A stretch of 5,802 nt of DNA from Lachnoclostridium sp. UBA3320 (GCA_002361175.1 DESG01000148.1:1-5802); one strand, 5' to 3'. Positions 1-5,087 are shown, counted from the first letter of the stretch. Made by a program: numbers and translations. Notes: generated by a model not told the origin, from the sequence alone.

Positions 1-793
1 CCTTTGTCTTTGTGATAGAGTCAGTCATGTAGCATTTCTGTCTGCGGATATCTCCAGAATAAACCTCATTAAAAATCATTTGCCGCACCGAGCCTTCCTG
101 AAACTCATTCCCAAGCACCGAACGGATTCCTGCACGGTTCATGTTCTTTGCAATCTGGCGTAGGGAAACGCCGTCTATGTACATTTGGAACATCCAGCGG
201 ACAGCTTCTGCCTCTTCTGGGATAATGATGTATTTTTCCTGTTTCTCGTCATACTGATATCCAAGTAGGTGCTTATTTGTCATGCTGATCTCCCCAGACT
301 GGAATCTTTTCCTAATACCCCATTTGCAGTTTTCACTAATGGAACGGCTCTCTTCTTGTGCAAAGGAAGCAAGGAGCGAAAGCATAAGCTCTCCATCATC
401 TGACAGCGAATTGATGTGTTCCTTTTCAAAACGGACTTCTATTGCAAGTTCTTTTAAATGTCTTACCGTTTCCAAAAGGTCAACTGTATTTCTTGCAAAC
501 CTTGATATGCTCTTGCATAAAATGATGTCAATTTTTCCTGCCTCGCAGTCCTTAAGCATTCTTTGAAATTCACTGCGTTTTGCTATGTCGGTACCACTTA
601 TTCCGCAATCAGCATACACACCTGCATATTCCCATTCAGAATTGCTTTGTATCAGAGTGCTGTAATAACTTATCTGTGCGGAAATTGAATTCATTAGCCG
701 TTCTGTATCCCTTGATACTCTTGCATAAGCAGCTACTTTTTTCTGCTTTGGCAGGACAGGAAGAACAGGCTCTATTTTGTTTATCTTCTTCAT
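1..793 (-). CDS. Large serine recombinase / phage integrase (partial, C-terminus off the left edge)
   Basis: Site-specific DNA recombinase of the large serine family, which integrates and excises phages and mobile elements through a 5'-phosphoserine DNA link. 264 codons are visible with no stop. The N-terminal resolvase catalytic domain covers about residues 18-160: YARVS holds the presumed nucleophile Ser27 and Arg25, SRFARN lies at 97-102, and FAQEESRSISE at 144-154. The PF07508-type recombinase domain follows from about residue 176 (LLGYQYD, then EEAEAVRWMFQMYIDG, SLRQIAKNMNRAGI and a VYSGDI motif). Members usually run to about 500 residues, so the zinc ribbon and coiled coil should lie beyond position 1. 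The ATG at 791-793 is supported by an AAGGAGT ribosome site about 6 nt upstream. It is the third gene of a cassette with the SHOCT-like and HTH genes, 43 nt after the former. No lesion is seen in the visible part. Confidence 0.93.
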   Translation of the reverse strand, partial: MKKINKIEPVLPVLPKQKKVAAYARVSRDTERLMNSISAQISYYSTLIQSNSEWEYAGVYADCGISGTDIAKRSEFQRMLKDCEAGKIDIILCKSISRFARNTVDLLETVRHLKELAIEVRFEKEHINSLSDDGELMLSLLASFAQEESRSISENCKWGIRKRFQSGEISMTNKHLLGYQYDEKQEKYIIIPEEAEAVRWMFQMYIDGVSLRQIAKNMNRAGIRSVLGNEFQEGSVRQMIFNEVYSGDIRRQKCYMTDSITKTK

Positions 794-836
794 GAAATCA
801 CTCCTTTCCGCTACCATTAATCACTCTAAATCGTCA

Positions 837-1013
837 TTATTGCAAGGGCTTTCCTGCTAGTAATGTACCCAAAATTGGTCGGTATTTTTTAAGCAGTATT
901 GTATCAATTTCCTGATATTCTTCCTTTGAAATAATGCCTTTTTTAAGCATGGATTTTGCTACAGAAAGTGATATATGGTATAGCTTTTCTGCTCTGAACT
1001 GCTTCTCATTCAT
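837..1013 (-). CDS. Small SHOCT-like protein, 58 aa
   Basis: Short helical protein beginning MNEKQFRAEKLY, with a C-terminal SHOCT-like motif: KKGIISKEEYQEIDTILLKKY at about residues 24-44, the 'G-x-I-[ST]-x-E-E-[FY]' pattern of short oligomerisation domains. Proteins of this size and sequence are, from family knowledge, common just upstream of large serine recombinases in Clostridia; their job is unknown, and a helper or directionality role is only a guess. The start at 1013 is chosen because AGGTGG at 1022-1027 sits 8 nt upstream; the in-frame ATG at 1019 would be only 2 nt from that site. The start overlaps the end of the HTH gene (ATGAATGA), so the two are probably translationally coupled. 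A frame extending up to 1106 exists but it lies inside the HTH gene. Confidence 0.8.
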   Translation of the reverse strand: MNEKQFRAEKLYHISLSVAKSMLKKGIISKEEYQEIDTILLKKYRPILGTLLAGKPLQ

Positions 1014-1344
1014 TGCCATCACCACCTTTGAAACGGCTTTTAACATAACATTCATGGGAACAATATTTCCGATGTGAATTGCCATAAGCTGTAAACTCTT
1101 TCTCAAAAATTCTTTTCTTTATGCCATCAGTCTGTTGCAACTTTTTTCCACATTCCCGACAGAAGTCTTTCTGTAACTGTTCTTCTACCTTTTCTATTTT
1201 TATGGTTATTTCCCCTGCCAGACCATTTCTCCTGCAGAAACTTCGGACTGTGTCCCTTGACAGCCCCATCTGCTTTGCAATCGCTGTACATCCAAGACCA
1301 TCTTGCCGAAGTTTTGTTATCTCCATTTTCTGTCCATCTGTCAT
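1006..1344 (-). CDS. Sigma-70-like HTH / zinc-binding regulator, 112 aa, apparently shortened
   Basis: Putative DNA-binding protein. Residues 9-42 form a helix-turn-helix (ITKLRQDGLGCTAIAKQMG, then LSRDTVRSFCRRNGL), of the type labelled sigma-70-like or Hin-like HTH. A cysteine pair, CRECGKKL (Cys62, Cys65), is followed by a second, RKYCSHECY (Cys95, Cys99), giving one plausible four-Cys zinc site. In relatives that I recall (about 140 aa) each of these pairs belongs to a separate zinc ribbon, with an FCS..C..WW segment between; here the sequence runs straight from GIKKRIF into EKEFTAYGNSHRKYC, so about 25-35 residues seem to be missing at residues 78-81. The frame stays open. The start at 1344 has GGAGGTG 5 nt upstream. 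It is the first gene of the cassette with the SHOCT-like protein (8-nt overlap) and the recombinase, and may regulate or assist it. Confidence 0.82.
   Translation of the reverse strand: MTDGQKMEITKLRQDGLGCTAIAKQMGLSRDTVRSFCRRNGLAGEITIKIEKVEEQLQKDFCRECGKKLQQTDGIKKRIFEKEFTAYGNSHRKYCSHECYVKSRFKGGDGNE
1022..1027 (-). promoter_or_regulatory. Ribosome binding site deciding the SHOCT-like gene start
   Basis: AGGTGG on the minus strand lies inside the end of the HTH gene, 8 nt before the ATG at 1011-1013 but only 2 nt before the alternative ATG at 1017-1019. This favours the downstream start. Confidence 0.5.
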
Positions 1345-1518
1345 AAGAACACCTCCATTCAGTCACAAAGCAATAAATTTCTGAAAAAACAGCCTCTCAC
1401 TATACGGAGATTTGGAGGCAGTTTTGGTACCCCAAAAAATTAAAAAATTTGTCCTGCATCATTTTATGAATGTTTAGCTTGTCACTATTCGCACTCATTT
1501 TCGATTCAAAAACAACAG
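1345..1518. other. AT-rich intergenic region between endolysin terminator and recombinase cassette
   Basis: No gene is seen. On the minus strand it holds the GGAGGTG ribosome site of the HTH gene, a weak terminator-like hairpin (1384-1419), and a GGTACC-centred imperfect dyad at 1422-1437 (TTTTGG/CCAAAA) next to A/T runs, which could be a protein-binding site. I found no convincing -35/-10 pair for the recombinase cassette: a TATAGT at about 1400-1405 has no matching -35, and GTGACA at about 1481-1486 has poor spacing to TAAAAT. How the cassette is transcribed is therefore open. Confidence 0.4.
1384..1419 (-). terminator. Weak terminator-like hairpin upstream of the HTH gene
   Basis: On the minus strand GCCTC (1419-1415) pairs with GAGGC (1396-1392) around an 18-nt loop and is followed by TGTTTTTT. 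The stem is only 5 bp, or 7 bp if an internal CTC/GAG pair forms with a bulge, so this may be a back-up terminator, an attenuator for the recombinase cassette, or chance. Confidence 0.35.
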
Positions 1519-1565
1519 AAAAAGCCACAGGCACTAAGCCTAGATGTGGACTAAGTACCTGCGGC
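1519..1565 (-). terminator. Intrinsic terminator of the lysis operon
   Basis: Three nucleotides after the endolysin stop, the minus strand carries GCCGCAGGTACTTAGTC and, across an about 8-nt loop, GCTTAGTGCCTGTGGC. They form an about 17-bp stem with G-U wobbles and one T-T mismatch, followed at once by TTTTT. This is a strong Rho-independent terminator that should separate holin-endolysin transcripts from the recombinase cassette. Confidence 0.9.
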
Positions 1566-1568
1566 AGA

Positions 1569-2279
1569 TTATTTCAATAATTCATTTACTCTTTTCTGTA
1601 CAACGGAATAATCATATCCCGCTTTTGTAAGTTTCTTTTTGCGTTCATCGCCATTGCCCCAATCGCCACGGATAACCTCTCGTGCAATGGCATCAACAGA
1701 TTTCTTTACAGTTGATTTTATAGGTTGTGAGATTGAAGAACCAAGAGCTTCTGTTACCTTTGCTGCTAAGTCACCAAGCCTTGAATATAGCCAGTCACCT
1801 GGACAGGATTTATTTGCAAACCAACAGTGAACGGTAAGAACCATCTCATCAGGCTTTGGTGTATAGTTAAGGGTTTTATTTTTACTGCCAACCCACAGTA
1901 ATTTCTTTTTACCGTTGCGTTTGCAAATGTCTGTGCAGAGTTTAATGAGTGAATCATAGACTTTTTTATTCATTTTATATGGCTTAGTTTTATCACTGGC
2001 ACATTCAATAGTAATTGCCCTTTGGTCATTGGCATTGTTTGAAGAACACCAAGAACGATTTTTCTCCTCTACGCATAATGAAACCCTGCCATCTGTACCA
2101 ATTCCATAATTGCAGCTTGCTTGCCTTGATGGACTTGTAAAACATTCACAGATGCTTTCTGCAGAGAGCTGTCCAACAACACAGTGTGGTGTGATGCGGT
2201 CAATGCTGTGTGTTCTCTTTCCTGAATGATTAGGACTGAGTTTGGTGTAAGATACCATAGAACTGTTTGTGTATTTCAT
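1569..2279 (-). CDS. Phage endolysin: N-acetylmuramoyl-L-alanine amidase with Cpl-7 cell-wall-binding repeat
   Basis: 236-residue lysis enzyme that should cut the bond between N-acetylmuramic acid and L-alanine in peptidoglycan. The Amidase_2/PGRP fold covers about residues 20-180: zinc ligands His32 (ITPHCVVG), His151 (LTVHCWF) and Cys159 (NKSCPGDWL), with Tyr58 in the NYGIG motif matching the catalytic tyrosine of T7-type amidases. A Ser/Pro/Lys linker leads to a CW_7 (Cpl-7-like) repeat at about 194-236 (SVDAIAREVIRGDWGNG, then RKKKLTKAGYDY), a family that binds muropeptide. There is no signal peptide, so release should depend on the holin. The ATG overlaps the holin stop as ATGA, with GAGG about 10 nt upstream. 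Unusual: 11 cysteines, including Cys152 directly after the zinc His where relatives I recall have Arg (HRWF). All core residues are present, so it is probably active. Confidence 0.95.
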   Translation of the reverse strand: MKYTNSSMVSYTKLSPNHSGKRTHSIDRITPHCVVGQLSAESICECFTSPSRQASCNYGIGTDGRVSLCVEEKNRSWCSSNNANDQRAITIECASDKTKPYKMNKKVYDSLIKLCTDICKRNGKKKLLWVGSKNKTLNYTPKPDEMVLTVHCWFANKSCPGDWLYSRLGDLAAKVTEALGSSISQPIKSTVKKSVDAIAREVIRGDWGNGDERKKKLTKAGYDYSVVQKRVNELLK

Positions 2280-2695
2280 AACTGTTTGTCCTCACTTTCC
2301 GAGCGGTTGTGTAACTGCTCTAACACTGTTTTAATTTTTTCAGGAACAGGAAGCCCTAAGTATGCTGCATTCTCTAAAAGAGAAACACCCTCATTAGAAA
2401 TATAGAAAAAGATTATTGCTGTCCTTAAAACACAGCCTGTTCCAATTACTTGTACATCAAGGATATTTGCAATCCCAACAAGCATAAAAATTAACACTTT
2501 TTTGAATATGCCTTTAAAACCTACTTCGCTGGACAGCTTTTGGTCAATAACTGCACACATAATGCCTGTGATGTAATCTACCACAACAAAAGCAATGAGT
2601 GCATAAAGCAGACCATCACAGCCACCAAGGAAGTAACCAAGCCACCCTCCAATAGCTGTAAAAATAAGCTGGATAAAATTCCAGAACTCTTTCAT
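2276..2695 (-). CDS. Phage holin, UtxA/TcdE-like (Phage_holin_4 family)
   Basis: 139-residue membrane protein expected to form lesions in the cytoplasmic membrane that let the endolysin reach the wall. Hydrophobic segments lie at about residues 8-23, 28-50, 66-83 and 86-101. Family signatures are D-Y-I-T-G at 40-44, GFKGIFKK at 59-66, NEGVSLLENAAYLG at 101-114 and LPVPEKI at 115-121, followed by a charged C-terminal tail (HNRSESEDKQ), as usual for holins. Length matches the family (about 130-150 aa). The ATG at 2693-2695 has GGAGGT 7 nt upstream. It overlaps the endolysin by 4 nt and has its own promoter about 65 nt upstream, making a two-gene lysis operon. Confidence 0.94.
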   Translation of the reverse strand: MKEFWNFIQLIFTAIGGWLGYFLGGCDGLLYALIAFVVVDYITGIMCAVIDQKLSSEVGFKGIFKKVLIFMLVGIANILDVQVIGTGCVLRTAIIFFYISNEGVSLLENAAYLGLPVPEKIKTVLEQLHNRSESEDKQL

Positions 2696-2735
2696 GATGA
2701 ATACCTCCGTTTTCTTAAATTTGTGTATAATAAAA

Positions 2736-2761
2736 GACCATCTACTAAACAGCAGACAGCC
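2736..2761 (-). terminator. Wobble-rich hairpin with T-rich tail, overlapping the lysis promoter -10
   Basis: On the minus strand GGCTGTCTGCT (2761-2751), loop GTTT and AGTAGATGGTC (2746-2736) pair along 11 positions, five of them G-U or U-G, followed by TTTTATTATA. On the plus strand the wobbles become A-C mismatches, so the structure is specific to leftward RNA. RNA entering from the tail operon would contain the whole hairpin; RNA started by the lysis promoter (predicted around 2754) would lack most of its 5' arm. The wobbles leave its strength uncertain. Confidence 0.4.
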
Positions 2762-2788
2762 TTATATTAAAATATTTGATTGTGTCAA
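2761..2788 (-). promoter_or_regulatory. Sigma-70/SigA-type promoter of the holin-endolysin operon
   Basis: Perfect -35 TTGACA (2788-2783), 16-bp AT-rich spacer and -10 TATAAG (2766-2761) on the minus strand. Predicted transcript start is around 2754, giving a leader of about 60 nt before the holin ATG. A 10-bp palindrome and a repeated AAAGATT lie just upstream of the -35 and could bind a regulator. Confidence 0.7.
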
Positions 2789-2795
2789 TTACATA

Positions 2796-2813
2796 AATCT
2801 TTAAAGAATCTTT
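2796..2813. repeat. Tandem AATCTTT repeats with TCTTTAAAGA palindrome next to the lysis promoter
   Basis: AATCTTT occurs at 2796-2802 and 2807-2813 (11 nt start to start, about one helical turn), and TCTTTAAAGA at 2798-2807 is a perfect 10-bp palindrome. The block begins 7 bp upstream of the -35 of the lysis promoter, within the divergent region shared with the SymE-like gene. The position suits an activator or operator site, but the sequence is AT-rich and short enough to be chance. Confidence 0.3.
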
Positions 2814-2911
2814 GTTACATTTATTCCTTGCTATTTCACGGCTTTAGAGCAATAAATAACACTACCTGAATCCGCATCTGCTTAAAAAAGGCAGCAGGGA
2901 AAACAGAATCC

Positions 2912-2918
2912 AAGGAGG
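2912..2918 (+). promoter_or_regulatory. Strong ribosome binding site of the SymE-like gene
   Basis: AAGGAGG lies 8 nt before the ATG at 2927 and is the best Shine-Dalgarno match in the window. Just upstream, CTGCT (2879-2883) can pair with AGCAG (2894-2898) in a small leader hairpin; its effect is unknown. Confidence 0.8.
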
Positions 2919-2926
2919 ACATTTTT

Positions 2927-3208
2927 ATGAAGACAAAAAATATAAAAGTCGTATATACAAACCGTTACTCAAAAAACTCCAACACCACAGTTCCAAAAAT
3001 ACAGATGGAGGGACAGTGGCTTGAGCAGCTTGGCTTTACCATTGGCACACCACTCATAGTTGAGTATGAGGAAAATTCCATCCACATACGCACACTTACT
3101 GAAGAAGAGCTGGCAGAAAAGGAGCAACAAGAGGTTCAAGTAGAGCTTGAGAAAAAGATAGCACAGCTTAAGAAGATGAAGCACCGCATGAAGACCAAAA
3201 AGGCATAA
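2927..3208 (+). CDS. SymE-like type I toxin-family protein with coiled-coil tail, 93 aa
   Basis: The only rightward gene. Residues 23-55 (PKIQMEGQWLEQLGFTIGTP, then LIVEYEENSIHIR) match the SymE_toxin pattern (PF08845): a P-K-I-x-[LM]-x-G-x-W-L-E-x-x-G-F-x-x-G core related to the AbrB swapped-hairpin fold. E. coli SymE is an SOS-induced toxin first described as an RNA-cleaving protein and later linked to nucleoid condensation, silenced by the antisense RNA SymR. Here residues 57-93 form a long charged helix (EEELAEKEQQEVQVELEKK, then a Lys/Arg-rich end), a likely coiled coil and nucleic-acid-binding tail. The start is secured by AAGGAGG 8 nt upstream. It ends 18 nt before the stop of the leftward tail gene, and its start faces away from the lysis promoter. 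I see no LexA box and no confident promoter. Membership in the family is fairly secure; toxicity in this host is inference. Confidence 0.8.
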   Translation: MKTKNIKVVYTNRYSKNSNTTVPKIQMEGQWLEQLGFTIGTPLIVEYEENSIHIRTLTEEELAEKEQQEVQVELEKKIAQLKKMKHRMKTKKA

Positions 3209-3226
3209 GACGGCTCTATCCCACTT

Positions 3227-4798
3227 CTATTCTATCCTTTTCCACATATAGCAAGTGATATAAGGCTGTAAGTTGCTATGTGCACTGCCTCCTCCAGTTG
3301 ATGCAGTAGAGCCATAAATGCTATGGCCGTGGCTTCCTCCGCTTGCCGTTGCCTTATTAGACAAAGTTATAGAGGTTGTACTGTCCACTACCACTTTATT
3401 GCTGGAATTACTAACGCCCAGTGCTGATTGTGTTAAATTTAGGTTGTGGCTATGGTTTCCTCCATCACCAATAGCAAGTGTGCCTTTTGCATGGCTATGA
3501 CTTGGTAAATTATTCAAGCCAAGAACTACAGTTTTACTTCCACCTGTTTTTTCAACAGGCGAAAAGTCAGCATCAGCTCCAGTAACACCGACAGGCACAC
3601 GCCCTGAACCCCACGATATCCATTTTCCACCAAAATATTCTGACGGATTTGTGGAGATTACACTCATATAAATACTGCCTATAGGATGCATTAGTCCTGC
3701 CAAGGATTTAATATAATCTTTCAGCAGTTTCCCATATACTTTTACATCCCATTCCTCTGAAACTTCAAAACAGTTTTCTGTTTCACAAACTTTTCCTATA
3801 GCAACGCCTTTGCCGCCACTCTTAAAATCCATAACCACAGCAGATGTAGATATAATATCTTGCACAGAAATTTTGTTGAATTCGTCAGAAATGATATAAC
3901 GTACATCATAAGAATACTCTGTAGAAATTTTCCCTTCACCAAAAATAACAGGCTCTCCAGAAGAAAGCTCACCTGCTGTTATCCACTGTGTATCTGTTGA
4001 TTTTTTATAATAAGATATTACGCTGATATGATTATTATTTTTACAGGACGCATAGTTATAAATAGCGGTAGTAAGCACATATGTGCCATCATCAGTTAAA
4101 TTTCCACTGCTGTAACAGCGTTGTGAATTATAGTTTTCAAAATATGGTATAAAATATTGCTCTACAATAATTGTGACTCTTGCCTCATCTGAAACTCTAC
4201 CTCTTGAATCTGTGACAGTTGCCTTAAAAGTAATAGCACCATAATTGTTTAAAAAACCTGTGGTCAAACTTTTATCAGAACCAGAAAAACTTCCTCCTGA
4301 AATTGAATAAGAAACTATATCTGAACCGTAACTTCCAACTGCACCATCTATTGTTAGTTTTGCTTTTGAATGTGACTGTACATATATTCCCCATTCTGAT
4401 GGGACAATTCCGTCAATTCTTTCTGCTATAAAATTTGAAATTGTTGGTCTCATACTTGCAGTAATCATTAATGTTATATTACAAGTTATTGTACAAATGC
4501 CAGCCATTGAATTTGGTATTTGGTTTGCAAGGGTTAAAGGTGGAGTCCATAAAATAGATGTATCTTTAGTTTTTATCGCTATTATTCCTTTTGTACTACC
4601 AAAAGAATATATCAGTGTATGAGTAAAAGATGGTGATGAACTTGTTATAGTAATTCTACTTTCTGTTCCAAAATTTACTGACTGTGCTGATACAGAAGAG
4701 GGCTTTAGAATAGTATTTAATGTTACGGTAGAGGATGCCTTTATTTCTTCATAATAAGTGCCATTAATAGTTGTCTGTATGGTAAATACCGCAGACAT
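3227..4798 (-). CDS. DUF859-like tail-fibre/collar protein: surviving 523-codon open frame
   Basis: Most of a phage tail protein that should sit at the tail tip and bind the host. Residues 1-360 resemble DUF859 (siphovirus tail): SITMSAVFTIQTTINGTYY at the N-terminal edge, WTPPLTLANQIPNSMAG at 84-100, TVTDSRGRVSDEARVTI at 194-210, and KGVAIGKVCETENCFEVSE at 330-348. A collar-type C-terminal domain follows: HPIGSIYMSV at 371-380, EYFGGKWISWGSGRVPVGV at 387-405, then a Gly/Ser/His-rich tip with HxH pairs at 434/436, 449/451 and 490/492, and SNLQPYITCYMWKRI at the end. Such HxH pairs bind metal along the T4 long-tail-fibre tip. The ATG at 4798 has no ribosome site and is an internal methionine: the same frame reads homology-like sequence for at least 57 codons upstream, so this is a fragment of the broken gene 3227-5072. 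Confidence 0.85.
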   Translation of the reverse strand: MSAVFTIQTTINGTYYEEIKASSTVTLNTILKPSSVSAQSVNFGTESRITITSSSPSFTHTLIYSFGSTKGIIAIKTKDTSILWTPPLTLANQIPNSMAGICTITCNITLMITASMRPTISNFIAERIDGIVPSEWGIYVQSHSKAKLTIDGAVGSYGSDIVSYSISGGSFSGSDKSLTTGFLNNYGAITFKATVTDSRGRVSDEARVTIIVEQYFIPYFENYNSQRCYSSGNLTDDGTYVLTTAIYNYASCKNNNHISVISYYKKSTDTQWITAGELSSGEPVIFGEGKISTEYSYDVRYIISDEFNKISVQDIISTSAVVMDFKSGGKGVAIGKVCETENCFEVSEEWDVKVYGKLLKDYIKSLAGLMHPIGSIYMSVISTNPSEYFGGKWISWGSGRVPVGVTGADADFSPVEKTGGSKTVVLGLNNLPSHSHAKGTLAIGDGGNHSHNLNLTQSALGVSNSSNKVVVDSTTSITLSNKATASGGSHGHSIYGSTASTGGGSAHSNLQPYITCYMWKRIE

Positions 4799-5072
4799 AG
4801 TAATTGATTTTGTACCATCACTGTTATGAGGAACATTTTGTGATATTGTTCCAAGTAAATGTGTACCTGTGCCAGAAATAGCTGGTGATATAAAATAATC
4901 AACTGTGTCATTAATTGTACAGCTATTTTTTCTGCTTTTGATAGTAATATCTATATCGTTTATAAGTAATTGTTGATGTATTTTTTTATATATTCTTTGA
5001 CTGACTCCATTCCACCTTAAACTGATAATGTCCAGCTACGATTGAATTTAAAAAACTTCCGCTTGAAGCCAT
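3227..5072 (-). pseudogene. Full extent of the broken DUF859-like tail-fibre gene
   Basis: The natural start is the ATG at 5070-5072 (MASSGSFLNSIVAGHYQF), with AAGGAG 6 nt upstream and 15 nt after the preceding tail gene, and MASSGSF is a typical beginning for this family. After 28 codons the frame meets TAA at 4986-4988 (after WSQSKNI), yet continues with family-like NTSTITYK. Around 4957-4967 the homology moves to the next frame (INDIDITIKSRKNSCTIND), which stays open to the TAG at 3227-3229. The shift equals a net loss of two or gain of one base. A third possible lesion is in frame: CTITC is followed too soon by ITASMRPTISNF at about 4465-4483, where relatives I recall have 15-20 more residues. 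A full-length protein cannot be made without read-through plus frameshifting. Either the gene is decaying or the assembly has errors. Confidence 0.75.
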
Positions 5073-5078
5073 AAGAAA

Positions 5079-5084
5079 CTCCTT
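5079..5084 (-). promoter_or_regulatory. Ribosome binding site of the broken tail-fibre gene
   Basis: AAGGAG lies 6 nt before the ATG at 5070-5072 in the short gap after the upstream tail gene. It marks 5072 as the natural start, in contrast to the ATG at 4798, which has no such site. Confidence 0.8.
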
Positions 5085-5087
5085 TCT

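Noticed and set aside
282..795. Two plus-strand open frames of 94 and 71 codons
   Set aside because: They lie antisense inside the serine recombinase, which has clear catalytic motifs and a ribosome site; no domain or ribosome site supports them.
837..1106. Longer 89-codon version of the SHOCT-like gene
   Set aside because: The extra 31 residues are the HTH gene read in another frame, and the AGGTGG site supports the start at 1013.
1121..1384. Open frames of 87 codons (plus) and 79 codons (minus) over the HTH gene
   Set aside because: Both are alternate-frame shadows of the HTH/zinc gene, which has the motifs and the GGAGGTG site.
2714..2732. TGTGTATAAT on the plus strand as a promoter for the SymE-like gene
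   Set aside because: No -35 at a workable distance, and it would give a leader of about 190 nt running through the divergent lysis promoter.
2540..2770. 76-codon plus-strand frame across the holin start and lysis promoter
   Set aside because: It is mostly antisense to the holin, has no ribosome site, and reads through promoter sequence.
2840..2866. TTGCT...AGCAA inverted repeat in the SymE-like leader
   Set aside because: Only 5 bp with a 15-nt loop and no T-run on either strand; likely chance.
2969..3184. Leucine-rich 71-codon minus-strand frame inside the SymE-like gene, resembling a small hydrophobic peptide
   Set aside because: It is the antisense of Lys/Glu-rich coding, which gives Leu/Phe-rich shadows, and lacks a ribosome site. 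Its position would suit an antisense partner, but an RNA is more likely than a protein.
3227..4798. Diversity-generating retroelement target in the tail-fibre C-terminus
   Set aside because: No reverse transcriptase, template repeat or lectin-type variable region is visible in the window.
4957..4990. Programmed frameshift or stop read-through in the tail-fibre gene
   Set aside because: Both an ochre stop and a separate frame change would have to be bypassed, and no slippery heptamer with a downstream structure is evident; mutation or assembly error is simpler.
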